Positions 28,023 to 36,828 of a stretch of DNA of 64,000 bases are shown piece by piece. Made by a program: the position numbers and the translations under genes. The notes below the pieces were generated by a model. That model was not told where the DNA came from. It worked only from the letters and a program-made list of their open reading frames with translations, and did not search any database. Numbering within the stretch: position 1 is the first letter of the stretch; every line of letters starts with the position of its first letter. The stretch is from MGOM01 sp035693825 (GTDB taxonomy: Bacteria; Chloroflexota; Anaerolineae; Anaerolineales; E44-bin32), in assembly GCA_035693825.1 (NCBI GenBank), contig DASSGB010000207.1, forward strand, positions 1 through 64,000, given 5' to 3'.

Positions 28023-28055
28023 CGAAACCCGGTCTGTTGCGCAGGCCGGGTTTCG
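28023..28055. terminator. R1 hairpin
   Basis: CGAAACCCGGTCTG, loop TTGCG, CAGGCCGGGTTTCG, with one T-G wobble. It lies 10 bp past the stop of the SGNH-like gene on the minus strand and upstream of UbiA, so it likely separates their transcripts. Confidence 0.7.
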
Positions 28056-28064
28056 CATTTCAAC

Positions 28065-29303
28065 TTAGGCTGGGCGACTTCGAATCCAAAGGTAGCCGCC
28101 CACGAGCAGGATAGCCAAGAGCGCGGCGACGGTCGCGACCGAACTCGGGTCGTCGCCGTCCGTCGACGCAGGCCGGGTCGCAGCCGGGTGCGCCGTGGGC
28201 GAGGCAGCAGCCGTAGGACGAGCGGTTGCAGCCTCTGTCGGCGTCGAGGGCGGTTCGAAGCTCGGCTGGGCGCGAGCGGCCAGGAACCAACCGGCCGCCA
28301 GGGGATCCGTCTTGAAGAACGCCATCAACAGGCCGGCGACCTTCTCCCGTCCGCCGGGAGAGGGATGGGTGCAGTCTTCCGTCAGATCCTCGGGCGTCCA
28401 GATCAACCCGTCGGGGCGCGGGTTCATGCCGTCGACCCACAAGTATGGTCCCCAGACGAGAACAGGAGCCACGACCTCTCCCCTTTCCGGATCGAAGTTG
28501 AGCTCAGCCTCGCCGTTGATTTGCTCTTCGATCAACCAGCGCACGGCAAATCCGGTTTCGAACGCGACCGGCTCCGGGCTGATGCCGCGGTCATACAGAA
28601 AGGATCGTGTGCGACTCGACAGGAAGGCGATGCGCAAGTTAGGAAAGCGGCTCTTGAGATTTCGGACGATGTCTCCCAACGCGGCCTGCAGCTCGCGGGC
28701 CTTGTCGGGGAAATCTCCGCCCCCGAGCAGCGTCTGTTTGACCCAGGCGACTTGTACTTGAAGATGCGTGACCTCCGCTCGCTCCAGCCGGGCGTCGAGC
28801 TCCGTCCAGGCGAGGGCCTCCGAGTTGACCCAGCGATCCGCCGTCTGCCCACTGAGCGCGCCGTTGGTGATCGTCAGACTTGGATTGATCTCCGGATCCC
28901 CGTGCCCCAGGTCCATGAAGCCCTGGAATTCCATCTGGGCGTTGGACATGCCCACGGAGATCAGAACGATTCGGCCGCCTGAAGGATCGGGGTCTCCCTG
29001 CGAGTTAAGCGGGGTGATCCGAGCCGCGGCTTCCAGGGCAGCGGCTGCGTGCGCGGCCGACGGCACGTTGGACCCGTTTGGATACAGGCCTCCAACATAG
29101 CCCGTCGCTCTTCCATCCATGCGGATGTACTCCGCTGCCTCCAGTTGGGGAAGCGGCAGGCTGACGTCGCGGTGCACGCCAGCGCAGACTTCGCGGGCGC
29201 GTTCGCGCTCCGAATGCGCGGATACAGGCGAGGTCGGCCCCAGGCGATACAAAAGCCCTATGGCGGCGATCAAGCCGGGAAAGACACGGATCAAGGAACG
29301 CAT
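28065..29303 (-). CDS. Surface-anchored SGNH-hydrolase-like protein
   Basis: A 412-aa secreted protein with a signal peptide (MRSLIRVFPGLIAAIGLLYRLG). The central domain has VLISVGMSNAQMEFQGF, a GxSN-like nucleophile region, and EDCTHPSPGGREKV, a D-x-x-H pair as in SGNH/GDSL esterases. A Thr/Pro/Ala-rich stalk (about 345-385) precedes a C-terminal helix and RSRPA, suggesting membrane attachment with the catalytic domain outside. The substrate is unknown; acyl or acetyl groups on surface glycans are plausible. Family assignment is from motifs only. Confidence 0.6.
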   Translation of the reverse strand: MRSLIRVFPGLIAAIGLLYRLGPTSPVSAHSERERAREVCAGVHRDVSLPLPQLEAAEYIRMDGRATGYVGGLYPNGSNVPSAAHAAAALEAAARITPLNSQGDPDPSGGRIVLISVGMSNAQMEFQGFMDLGHGDPEINPSLTITNGALSGQTADRWVNSEALAWTELDARLERAEVTHLQVQVAWVKQTLLGGGDFPDKARELQAALGDIVRNLKSRFPNLRIAFLSSRTRSFLYDRGISPEPVAFETGFAVRWLIEEQINGEAELNFDPERGEVVAPVLVWGPYLWVDGMNPRPDGLIWTPEDLTEDCTHPSPGGREKVAGLLMAFFKTDPLAAGWFLAARAQPSFEPPSTPTEAATARPTAAASPTAHPAATRPASTDGDDPSSVATVAALLAILLVGGYLWIRSRPA

Positions 29304-29356
29304 GGGTCAGGCGGATAAGGATACCCCACCCAACTTCGGCGCCCTCGCAGGCGCGG

Positions 29357-29362
29357 TATGAT
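29357..29362 (+). promoter_or_regulatory. Candidate -10 box TATGAT
   Basis: TATGAT lies 47 bp before the GTG at 29410 in the divergent gap. No clear -35 is seen. Confidence 0.4.
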
Positions 29363-29409
29363 CACCGCCCCGATGCGGCCGCGTTTTCGGCCGTACCCCA
29401 GGTGCCGGC

Positions 29410-30441
29410 GTGCGTGTCCTCGTCACAGGTGCTACGGGCTTCCTCGGCTCCAATATCACCCGCGGGCTCGTCGCCGCCGGTCATCGTGTCCGCGTCTTGG
29501 CCCGGCCGCAGAGTCCCCTCGACTTGCTCACGGCCTTGCCGATAGAGATCGTTCGAGGCGATGTGCGCGCTCCGGCGAGTCTCGCTCCCGCCGTCGACGG
29601 GATGGAGGCGGTCATCCATTGCGCAGCTCAGATGCGCGGCGGTCGCAACCTCGCCGAGCGGATCCGCAGCCACCTGGATGGAACCCGCAAGATGCTCGCC
29701 GCCGCCCGAGACGCGCGCCTCGCTCGATTCGTCCACGTTTCATCGGTGGCCGCCCTGGGCATCCCCGATGCGCCGCCGGCGGCCAGCGACGCCGGGGCCA
29801 TCGCTCTGGATGAGACGCACACCTGGAATGCGCCTGCAGAAATGTGGCCGTACGGATTCGCCAAACATCAAGCCGAAGAGGAAGTCCGGTCGGCCGCAGC
29901 CTCGGGCCTAGAAGCGGTGATCGTCAATCCGTCCATCGTCTTCGGCGCGGGCGATCGCAACCGCGTGTCGAACGCGCTTCTGCTGCACGCGGCTCGCGGC
30001 CGTCTGCCTCCCATCCTCCCGGGCGGTGTGGGCGTCGTGCATGTCGAGGATGTCGTGGACGGGACCCTGGCCGCATTGGAGAAGGGCCGGAGCGGAGAGC
30101 GTTACATCCTCAACAGCGAGAACCTGACGGTCGAGCGTCTCCTGCAGATGGCGGCCGAGGTCGCCGGTGTCGAGCCGCCGCGAGTGCGTCTCTCGCTGAG
30201 GACGGCCCGCAGGCTGGCCTGGATGGCGAATGTGCTGGCGTTTCGATTCCGAATCGGAACGCGTCCGGTGCTGCTCGACCTGGCCGGGCGCTATTTCTAC
30301 TACGATTCTCGCAAGGCGCGTCGTGAGCTCGGGGTGTCGCTGGCCCGGCCGGCGCGGCTGGGAGCGCAACAGGCCCTGGCCTGGTACGCCGATCCGACGC
30401 CTTTGCGGGCCCGCAACGAGCGTCCTGAATCCGGTGTGTGA
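29410..30441 (+). CDS. NAD-dependent epimerase/dehydratase-family protein (extended SDR)
   Basis: A 343-aa protein starting at GTG, MRVLVTGATGFLGSNITRGL. The nucleotide motif is TGATGFLGS, the active site is the serine in VSSVAALG with Y-x3-K in YGFAKHQAEE, and VNPSIVFGAGD follows. It is a paralogue of the 17353 gene, with the same motif order and a similar C-terminus (YDSRKARRELG against CDVNKARTELG). Substrate unknown. It overlaps the GTGATA possible start of the kinase, but I place the kinase start 17 bp downstream. Confidence 0.82.
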   Translation: MRVLVTGATGFLGSNITRGLVAAGHRVRVLARPQSPLDLLTALPIEIVRGDVRAPASLAPAVDGMEAVIHCAAQMRGGRNLAERIRSHLDGTRKMLAAARDARLARFVHVSSVAALGIPDAPPAASDAGAIALDETHTWNAPAEMWPYGFAKHQAEEEVRSAAASGLEAVIVNPSIVFGAGDRNRVSNALLLHAARGRLPPILPGGVGVVHVEDVVDGTLAALEKGRSGERYILNSENLTVERLLQMAAEVAGVEPPRVRLSLRTARRLAWMANVLAFRFRIGTRPVLLDLAGRYFYYDSRKARRELGVSLARPARLGAQQALAWYADPTPLRARNERPESGV

Positions 30442-30458
30442 TACACTCCTCCAGGGGA

Positions 30459-33400
30459 ATGCCCGCCAAGACGCGTCTCTCTCCCCCCAGCACCCTCCGC
30501 CGCGGCGAAACAGACACCATCTGGGCGTCCACCTTGCGCGCCGCCGCGGGCGTTGCCAGTCGCGCCGCGGCAAGCGAAGAAGACGTCCTGCACGCGGTGA
30601 CCGAAGAGCTGCGCCGCCTCAAACTGCGCGGCTCGGTCATGCTCTTCACCCCCGACGGCAAACTCGAGGTCCGCACCTCCGCCATCAGCCAGTCGCTGGA
30701 GACCACCCTGGCGCGGTTGACGCGCCTGAGCATCGTCGGTTACCGGTTCGAACCCTCCCAGGTCGATCTGATCCGGGAGAGCCTGCGGACCGGCCAACCC
30801 GGCTTCGCCCCCTTCTCGACCGACCTGATACGCCAGCTCCTGCCTCCTTCCCTGCGCGGGTTGATGCCGCGCCTGATGCGCATGCTCGGCGACAACCCCA
30901 TCCTTACGGCGCCGCTCACCCTGGGCGATCGGAAACTGGGAATGCTCACCCTGACCGCCCCTTGGCTGACGGCCGCCGACGGTCCGATGCTGGCCGCGCT
31001 GGCGGATCACATCGCCATCGCCCTGAGCCACGTTCGCAGCCGGGCCGAAATGCGAGCGGCCCTCGAACGCGAGCATCTGCTCAACCAGGTGGCCGAGGCC
31101 GTCGCCAGCGCCCTCGACTTGCCGGAAGTCCTGCAGCGAGTCGCCCGCCTGGCGGCCGAACTGACGGGCAGCGACTTCTCGGCGATCTCGCTGCTCGAGC
31201 CCGGAGGCGATCGGCTGGGCCCGCCGTACCTCTACGGTCTTCCCAACGATCCCCGCTTCACGCCTGGACCGCGCGGTCGCGGGCTCGTCTGGAGGGTCAT
31301 CGAAAAGGCCGGTCCGGTCGTGCTGGATGAGTACGCCGCCGATCCGCACGCGCTCCCGGCGTGGGTCGAGGCCGGAGTCCAGGCCTTCCTGGGGATTCCT
31401 CTCGTCGCCGGCGACCAGGTTATCGGCGCGATGGGCTTGTTCACCCGGCACCGCGGCAAGGCGTTCGGAAAAGAGCAGCTGGCCATCGCCGAGGGAATTG
31501 CCCGCATGGCGGCCATCGCTGTCAGCAATGCCCGCCTGTACTCCGAAGCCAGCCGTCGCGCCGAGGAAGCACAGGCCCTGATCCGCACGGCGCGCTCGAT
31601 CACGGCCTCGCTGGATCTGGTCACCGTCTTGAGCATGATCGCCGAGCAGGCCCGCGACCTGCTGCACGCCGACGGCAGCCGCATCCACCTGCTCGATCCC
31701 GAACGGGGCGTGCTTCGCTGCCTGGTGGCCCTCGACACGCACGCCGAGGCTCTGCTCTCGCTCGAACTCCCGCGCGGCTCAGGCCTGGTGGGCTGGGTCA
31801 TGGAGCACGGCGCGCCGCTCCTGAGCAACGAGCCCACCTCCGACCCGCGCAGCCTGCACGTTCCCGGCACGCCACAGGACGAGCCCGAGTGCATCATCAT
31901 GGCCCCGCTCACCGTCCGCCAGCGGACCATGGGCGTCATGGTCGTGATGCGCGAGGGACGCGCCCGCCCCTTCCATAATTCGGACCTTGACCTGCTGACG
32001 GCGCTGGCGGCGCAGGCGGCCGTCGCCATCGAGAACGCCCACCTCTTCGGCCAGATTCAGGCTCAGGCGGCCCATCTGGAGGCCCAGGTCGCCGAACGCA
32101 CGCGCGACCTGGCCCTGTCCGAGGCACGCTATCGATCCCTGGTCGAGACCTCCATCGCCGCCATCGCTCAGGTCGACTTCAACGGCCGGGTGATCTACGC
32201 CAATCAGGCGTTCGCCTCGCTGATGGGTACGACCACCGACATGTTGTTGGGCAAGCCGATGTCGGCCCTGATGCCTCCCGACATGGTCGACCGACACCGT
32301 ACGATCCTGGAGAAGCGGCTGCACGGGGAGGCCCCGCCGGCCGATGTGATCGAGGCGGAGTTTGTTTCGCCATCCGGCCGACGCGTCCCGGTGCTGATGG
32401 GTGTGCGTGTCATCCACGACGAGGAGGGCCAGGCGCAGGGCGTGACGATCCTGGTGCTCGACATTTCCGATCGCCGCGACCTCGAGGCCGCGCTGCGAGG
32501 CGAACGCGACCGCCTGGACGCCATCCTGTTCAATGTCGGCGATGCCGTGGTCGTGACCGACGCCGACGGCATCATCGAATACGTCAATCCGGCCTGGGAG
32601 AGACTCAACGGCTACAGCGCCGATGAGGCCGTCGGCCAGCCGGCCAGCATTCTGAAGAGCGGCCAGCACACGCCCGATGTTTACGCCGACCTGTGGCGCA
32701 CGGTGAAGTCCGGCAAGACCTGGCACGGCGATTTGATCAACCGCCGCAAAGACGGCACCACCTACGACGTGGCCCTGACCGTCACGCCGCTGCTCGACGA
32801 GGCCGGCAATGTGGCCAACATCGTCGCCGTGCTGTACGACATCAGCGCCCTCAAGCAGGTCGACCGCCTCAAGACGCAGTTCGTCTCGGATGTCTCGCAT
32901 GAGCTGCGCACCCCGCTGACCAACATCCGTCTGTACCTGGATCTGCTGCGGACAACCTCCGACCGCATGAAGGTCGAACGCTACCTGGACACCCTGTCCC
33001 GCGAGAGCGACCGCCTGGCCTATCTCATCGACGATCTGCTTTCGCTCTCGCGTCTGGATTCGGGGACGACCACCTTCGACGTGCGCCCGGTCGACCTCAA
33101 TCGCCTCTTGCGCTCGCTGGTCGACGACCGTCACGCGCTGGCCTCCAACCGCGGGCTCAACCTTCGCCTGGAGGCGGACGCCAATCTGCCCCTGGCCCTG
33201 GGCGACGAGCGATTGCTGACTCAGGTTTTCACCAACCTCCTGACCAACGCCATCAACTACACGCCGGATCACGGCAGGATCACCATTCGCACCTACATCG
33301 AAGACCTTGTCGAGGCTCCCGGCGTGGCGACGGACGTGGAGGACACCGGACCCGGCATTCCGCCCGAGGAACGCGCCCACCTCTTCGAGCGCTTCTTCCG

Positions 33401-33584
33401 CGGCCGTGCCGGCCGCGCCACAGGCGCCGCCGGCACGGGGCTCGGGCTGGCGATCTGCAAGGAGATTGTGGACCGGCACGGAGGGCGAATCAGCCTGGAA
33501 AGCGGCACCGGCGGCATCGGAGCCCGGTTCACCGTTTGGCTTCCCACTCGCCCGCTGGCGGAAGTTGAGAAAGCGGCCGGCTAG
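30459..33584 (+). CDS. GAF/PAS sensor histidine kinase
   Basis: A 1041-aa soluble hybrid sensor. An N-terminal GAF-like region (about 40-195) is followed by two GAF domains (about 205-360 and 370-535), a linker coil, PAS domains (about 553-680 and 685-800), HisKA with H814 in SHELRTPLTN, and HATPase_c with the N-box TNLLTNAINYTP, DTGPGIPPEE and GTGLGLAICKE. No membrane helices are seen. It should autophosphorylate in response to a cytoplasmic or PAS/GAF-bound signal. No response regulator is adjacent. The ATG at 30459 has AGGGGA before it; a GTG at 30438 would overlap the epimerase stop. Confidence 0.92.
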   Translation: MPAKTRLSPPSTLRRGETDTIWASTLRAAAGVASRAAASEEDVLHAVTEELRRLKLRGSVMLFTPDGKLEVRTSAISQSLETTLARLTRLSIVGYRFEPSQVDLIRESLRTGQPGFAPFSTDLIRQLLPPSLRGLMPRLMRMLGDNPILTAPLTLGDRKLGMLTLTAPWLTAADGPMLAALADHIAIALSHVRSRAEMRAALEREHLLNQVAEAVASALDLPEVLQRVARLAAELTGSDFSAISLLEPGGDRLGPPYLYGLPNDPRFTPGPRGRGLVWRVIEKAGPVVLDEYAADPHALPAWVEAGVQAFLGIPLVAGDQVIGAMGLFTRHRGKAFGKEQLAIAEGIARMAAIAVSNARLYSEASRRAEEAQALIRTARSITASLDLVTVLSMIAEQARDLLHADGSRIHLLDPERGVLRCLVALDTHAEALLSLELPRGSGLVGWVMEHGAPLLSNEPTSDPRSLHVPGTPQDEPECIIMAPLTVRQRTMGVMVVMREGRARPFHNSDLDLLTALAAQAAVAIENAHLFGQIQAQAAHLEAQVAERTRDLALSEARYRSLVETSIAAIAQVDFNGRVIYANQAFASLMGTTTDMLLGKPMSALMPPDMVDRHRTILEKRLHGEAPPADVIEAEFVSPSGRRVPVLMGVRVIHDEEGQAQGVTILVLDISDRRDLEAALRGERDRLDAILFNVGDAVVVTDADGIIEYVNPAWERLNGYSADEAVGQPASILKSGQHTPDVYADLWRTVKSGKTWHGDLINRRKDGTTYDVALTVTPLLDEAGNVANIVAVLYDISALKQVDRLKTQFVSDVSHELRTPLTNIRLYLDLLRTTSDRMKVERYLDTLSRESDRLAYLIDDLLSLSRLDSGTTTFDVRPVDLNRLLRSLVDDRHALASNRGLNLRLEADANLPLALGDERLLTQVFTNLLTNAINYTPDHGRITIRTYIEDLVEAPGVATDVEDTGPGIPPEERAHLFERFFRGRAGRATGAAGTGLGLAICKEIVDRHGGRISLESGTGGIGARFTVWLPTRPLAEVEKAAG

Positions 33585-34625
33585 CTAGGGACCTGTACCC
33601 CGGGGCCGAGAGCGGCTGGCCAGCCACAGCGCCTCTTCCGCCAGCAACGTCTCCCGCCAGGCCTGCTCCGCGGGCCGGAACTTCAGCCCGAGATCCGCCT
33701 CAGCCTTGCTCGACGTGTAGCGAAACGAGACGTAGGCGCTTCGAACCGCCTCCAGCGACACGAACTCGCGAAGCCCCAGCATGGGGAGGGCTGGCCCGAG
33801 GACCGCGCTCTGCGCCAGAGCCAGGCTGCGCGGAAGCCACAGCCACACGGCTTTTCGGTGCATGGTTTCTTCCCAGACGTCGATCATTTCTCGCACGGTA
33901 AGGATGTGGCCGCCGAGAAAGTAGATCTCGCCGGGCCGGCCCCGTTCGGCGACGGCCAGCATGCCATCGGCCACATCGTCGACGTGGGCGAAAGTGAACG
34001 CGCCGTCCGGTGCCCACGCCAGGGGAGGCAGTCTTCGCCGGACGAAAAGGCGGGCCGGGATTCCGAACACGGAGTGGTCCCCGGGGCCGATGACCTGCGC
34101 CGGACAGGCGATGATCACCGGCTCGCCCGCGGCCTGGTGCCTCAAGGCGAGGCGGTGGGCCTCGGCCTTGGTATGTTCATAGAAGGAATTCCACGGCTTC
34201 CGGCGCTCGAACGACTCATCCTCGACCGCGCCTCCTGTGTCTCCCAGGGCCGTCGTGGAGGAGGTGAACACCGTGCGCGCGACGCCGGCCTCGGCCGCGA
34301 GCGTCAAGGCATGCTCGGTGCCTTCGACGTTCACCGCCCACATGCGCCGCTGGAGTCGCCGCGGGATTCCGTACTCGTACCACCCGGCGTTGTGGAAAAG
34401 GAATCTCGGACGGGCAACGTCCAGCGCGGCCTTCAGCGTCTCTCGCTGGGTCACGTCCCCCAGCAACAGCCGCGCCCCTTGAGCCGCCAGGCCGCGGGCC
34501 CGGTCTGAATCCGGCTGACGGACGAGGACATACACCTCCCAGCCGCGACGCAGCGCGGCCTTGGTCAGCTGGCGCCCGATGAAACCCGTCGCGCCCGTGA
34601 TCAGGGCCCGCGGCTTCACGCTCAT
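33585..34625 (-). CDS. NAD-dependent epimerase/dehydratase-family protein (extended SDR)
   Basis: A 346-aa extended SDR: TGATGFIGRQLTKAAL, serine in TSSTTALGD, then Y-x3-K in FYEHTKAEAHRLA, and CPAQVIGPGDHS. It is more diverged from the 17353 and 29410 paralogues than they are from each other. It overlaps the sbcC-like stop by 4 bp (ATGA) and ends adjacent to the convergent kinase stop (33584/33585). Being last in the HIT-LOG-DinB-sbcD-sbcC run it is probably co-transcribed, but a link to DNA repair is not evident. Substrate unknown. Confidence 0.82.
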   Translation of the reverse strand: MSVKPRALITGATGFIGRQLTKAALRRGWEVYVLVRQPDSDRARGLAAQGARLLLGDVTQRETLKAALDVARPRFLFHNAGWYEYGIPRRLQRRMWAVNVEGTEHALTLAAEAGVARTVFTSSTTALGDTGGAVEDESFERRKPWNSFYEHTKAEAHRLALRHQAAGEPVIIACPAQVIGPGDHSVFGIPARLFVRRRLPPLAWAPDGAFTFAHVDDVADGMLAVAERGRPGEIYFLGGHILTVREMIDVWEETMHRKAVWLWLPRSLALAQSAVLGPALPMLGLREFVSLEAVRSAYVSFRYTSSKAEADLGLKFRPAEQAWRETLLAEEALWLASRSRPRGTGP

Positions 34626-36715
34626 GACAGGCTGTAGACCGAACCTTCAGGAGTTTTCCGGACTTCGATCCGCACGGGGAAAGCGTCTTTCATTTCATCC
34701 AGGTGCGTGATGACCAGAATGCGGTCGAAATCATCCTGGATGCTGTTGATCGTCGCCACCAGTTGTTCGCGGCCGCGCGCGTCTTGCGTGCCGAAACCCT
34801 CGTCCAGAAACAGGCAGCGCAGCTGAGCCCCCGCGCGCCGCGCCAGCAGACGCGACAGCGCGATGCGGACGGCAAAATCGATGCGGAAGGCTTCGCCGCC
34901 CGAATACAGTTCGTAGGGCCGGGTGCCCAACTCGTCGGAGATGAGGATGTCCAACACCTCGCGCAGTTCTCCTTCCTTGCTTTCGCGCTGCGTCTCGATG
35001 CGCACGTGCATCCGCCCGTCGCTCATCTTGCCCAGCAGGTCGTTCGCCGCGCGTTCGAGTTCCGGAACAACGGTCTCGATGACCATGGCGGGGACGCCGC
35101 GTTTGGAGAACGCCTGGCGCAGGTCCTCATACAGGCCGAGATCATCCGCCAGGCGCTGGCGTTCGACCAGCCGTTCCTGCCGCTGTCGGGCGAACGATTC
35201 CAGCGCCAACAGCTGCTGGCGGGCCCCGCCAACTCGCTCGACCGCCAGCCGATTCTCCAGTCGCAGGCGATCCACGTCGGCCTGCGTCAGCGCGGCGGCC
35301 CGGAGCGCGGCTTCGAGGGCATCGGCGTGCTCCTCCAGGCTGTGGCGCGCCCCCTGGTCGGCGGTCATCTCCTGAGCCCAGCGTTGTGCTCGAGCGTCGA
35401 GTTGAGCCGCTCGTTCCGCCGCCGACTCGGCATGCTGCCAGGCCGTCTCGAGCTCGCCCAGCCGTTTTTCGAGCGCCGGACGTTCGCGCGTGCGCGCCTG
35501 AAGCGCAGCATGATCGCGTTCCAGGCCGGCGGCCTGAGCCTCGAGCTCCTTCAGGCGTGCCTGCTGGGTTCGATAGCGTTCGCGGCGCTCCTCGAGATTC
35601 GCGTGAAGCTCCTCCACCAGACGATGGCGATGGTCGTCGGTCAACTCCTGACCGCAGGTCGGGCAGGTGGGCGACTGCGATTCCTGCAGCACGGTCAGCC
35701 GGGTCTTGAGCGGATCGCTTTCGGCGACCATGACCTGATTCTGGCCGCGCAGTCGCGCCGCCTCATCCCGCGCCGCGGCCAAAGCTGTCGCCACTTGCGC
35801 CAGGTCGGCCTCCAGCAAAGGAAAGGCCTCCAGCGCCAGGCGCACATCGGTCAGGCTGCTCTCTAGCGCGGAGCGATCGGCCTGAGCGCGGGCCGCAGTG
35901 AGTTCGCGCTCGGCCTCGCGCGCCTCCCGCTCGGCAGCCACGATCCTCCGGGTCAGGTCGTCGATCTGCCGCTGGACCGTGACCAATTCGGTGCGCGTCT
36001 GCTCGAGGTCGGCCCATTGGCGCTCGGCGTGAGCCAGGCGTTCGGCCGCAGTTTCGGCAGCGGCCAGGGCCGTCTCCAACGCGGTCCGGTATTCGCCTTC
36101 GCGTTCGAGCTCGGCCTCGACCTCGTGCAGCCAGCCGTCCAGGCGCTGCATGGATTCGCGCGTCTGCCCGATGCGATCGCGCGCCCGCTGTTCGAACACT
36201 TCCCATCGCTCGAGGCCCAGGATTTTGCCCAGGACCTGTTTGCGTTCCGCGGGCGTCTTGGTGGTGAACTCATCCGCCCGGCCCTGCACCAGGAAGGCCG
36301 AGTTGACGAAGGTCTCGTAGTCGAGGCGCAGGAGGCGATCGATGGCCTGCTGGGTTTCGCGCAGGCCGGCTTCCGAAAGACTCTGCCACGACCCGGCCTG
36401 CTCATTCCAGACCTGGAGCTCGAGCAGACTGGCGCCGCGCTTCCCGGCTCGCCGCTGGCGCATGACGCGGTAGCGAGTCGCCCCCTGATCGAAGGTCAGA
36501 TCGACGCGCATGTCGGTCTCGCCCTGATGGATCAGTTCGTCCGGAGAGCTGCCGCGCGCCTTGCCCCACAGCGCCCAGGTGATGGCATCCAACAGCGACG
36601 ACTTGCCGGCCCCATTCGGCCCGGCCAGACACGCAATGTGAATCCCATCCAACCGCAGAGGTCCCGGGTGTCGATAGGCGAGGAAGTTGACCGGCTCCAA
36701 CTCGACCGGGATCAC
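34622..36715 (-). CDS. sbcC: SbcC/Rad50-type DNA repair ATPase
   Basis: A 697-aa SMC-like ATPase, shorter than E. coli SbcC (over 1000 aa) but close to compact bacterial versions. The N-terminal Walker A is GPNGAGKSSLLDAIT. Two long coiled coils flank the zinc-hook CPTC at residues 351-354. The C-terminal half has SGGEAFRIDFAVRIALS, Walker B CLFLDEGFGTQD and a D-loop. It pairs with SbcD to form the Mre11-Rad50-like nuclease that opens DNA ends and hairpins. The start is a GTG at 36715 lying at the edge of the R4 repeat. Hairpin-rich intergenic repeats in this genome would be natural substrates, an inference. Confidence 0.93.
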   Translation of the reverse strand: MIPVELEPVNFLAYRHPGPLRLDGIHIACLAGPNGAGKSSLLDAITWALWGKARGSSPDELIHQGETDMRVDLTFDQGATRYRVMRQRRAGKRGASLLELQVWNEQAGSWQSLSEAGLRETQQAIDRLLRLDYETFVNSAFLVQGRADEFTTKTPAERKQVLGKILGLERWEVFEQRARDRIGQTRESMQRLDGWLHEVEAELEREGEYRTALETALAAAETAAERLAHAERQWADLEQTRTELVTVQRQIDDLTRRIVAAEREAREAERELTAARAQADRSALESSLTDVRLALEAFPLLEADLAQVATALAAARDEAARLRGQNQVMVAESDPLKTRLTVLQESQSPTCPTCGQELTDDHRHRLVEELHANLEERRERYRTQQARLKELEAQAAGLERDHAALQARTRERPALEKRLGELETAWQHAESAAERAAQLDARAQRWAQEMTADQGARHSLEEHADALEAALRAAALTQADVDRLRLENRLAVERVGGARQQLLALESFARQRQERLVERQRLADDLGLYEDLRQAFSKRGVPAMVIETVVPELERAANDLLGKMSDGRMHVRIETQRESKEGELREVLDILISDELGTRPYELYSGGEAFRIDFAVRIALSRLLARRAGAQLRCLFLDEGFGTQDARGREQLVATINSIQDDFDRILVITHLDEMKDAFPVRIEVRKTPEGSVYSLS

Positions 36716-36828
36716 CCCTGCACCTCATCTGAAGAAAGTGAGGTAAGTGCAGGGGTCACCCCTGCGCCTCCTTTGGCGGAAGAGCGGTAAGCGCAGGGGT
36801 CACCCCTGCGCCTCATCCAAGGCAAGAG
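36716..36828. repeat. R4 tandem hairpin units between sbcD and sbcC
   Basis: Two 44-bp units plus a partial third. Each starts ACCCCTGCxCCTC and ends GGTAAGxGCAGGGGTC, so each folds as a hairpin. The array spans almost exactly the gap between the sbcD stop (36829) and the sbcC GTG start (36715). Its end also provides the AGGGG in front of that GTG. Confidence 0.8.

Noticed and set aside
30738..30765. GGTTCGAACCC-like string resembling a tRNA T-arm
   Set aside because: It lies in the middle of the kinase gene with no matching acceptor or anticodon arms. I found no tRNA in the window.
36716..36828. CRISPR array
   Set aside because: Unit length is regular (about 44 bp), but there are no unique spacers: the whole unit repeats and is palindromic. 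No cas gene is present.
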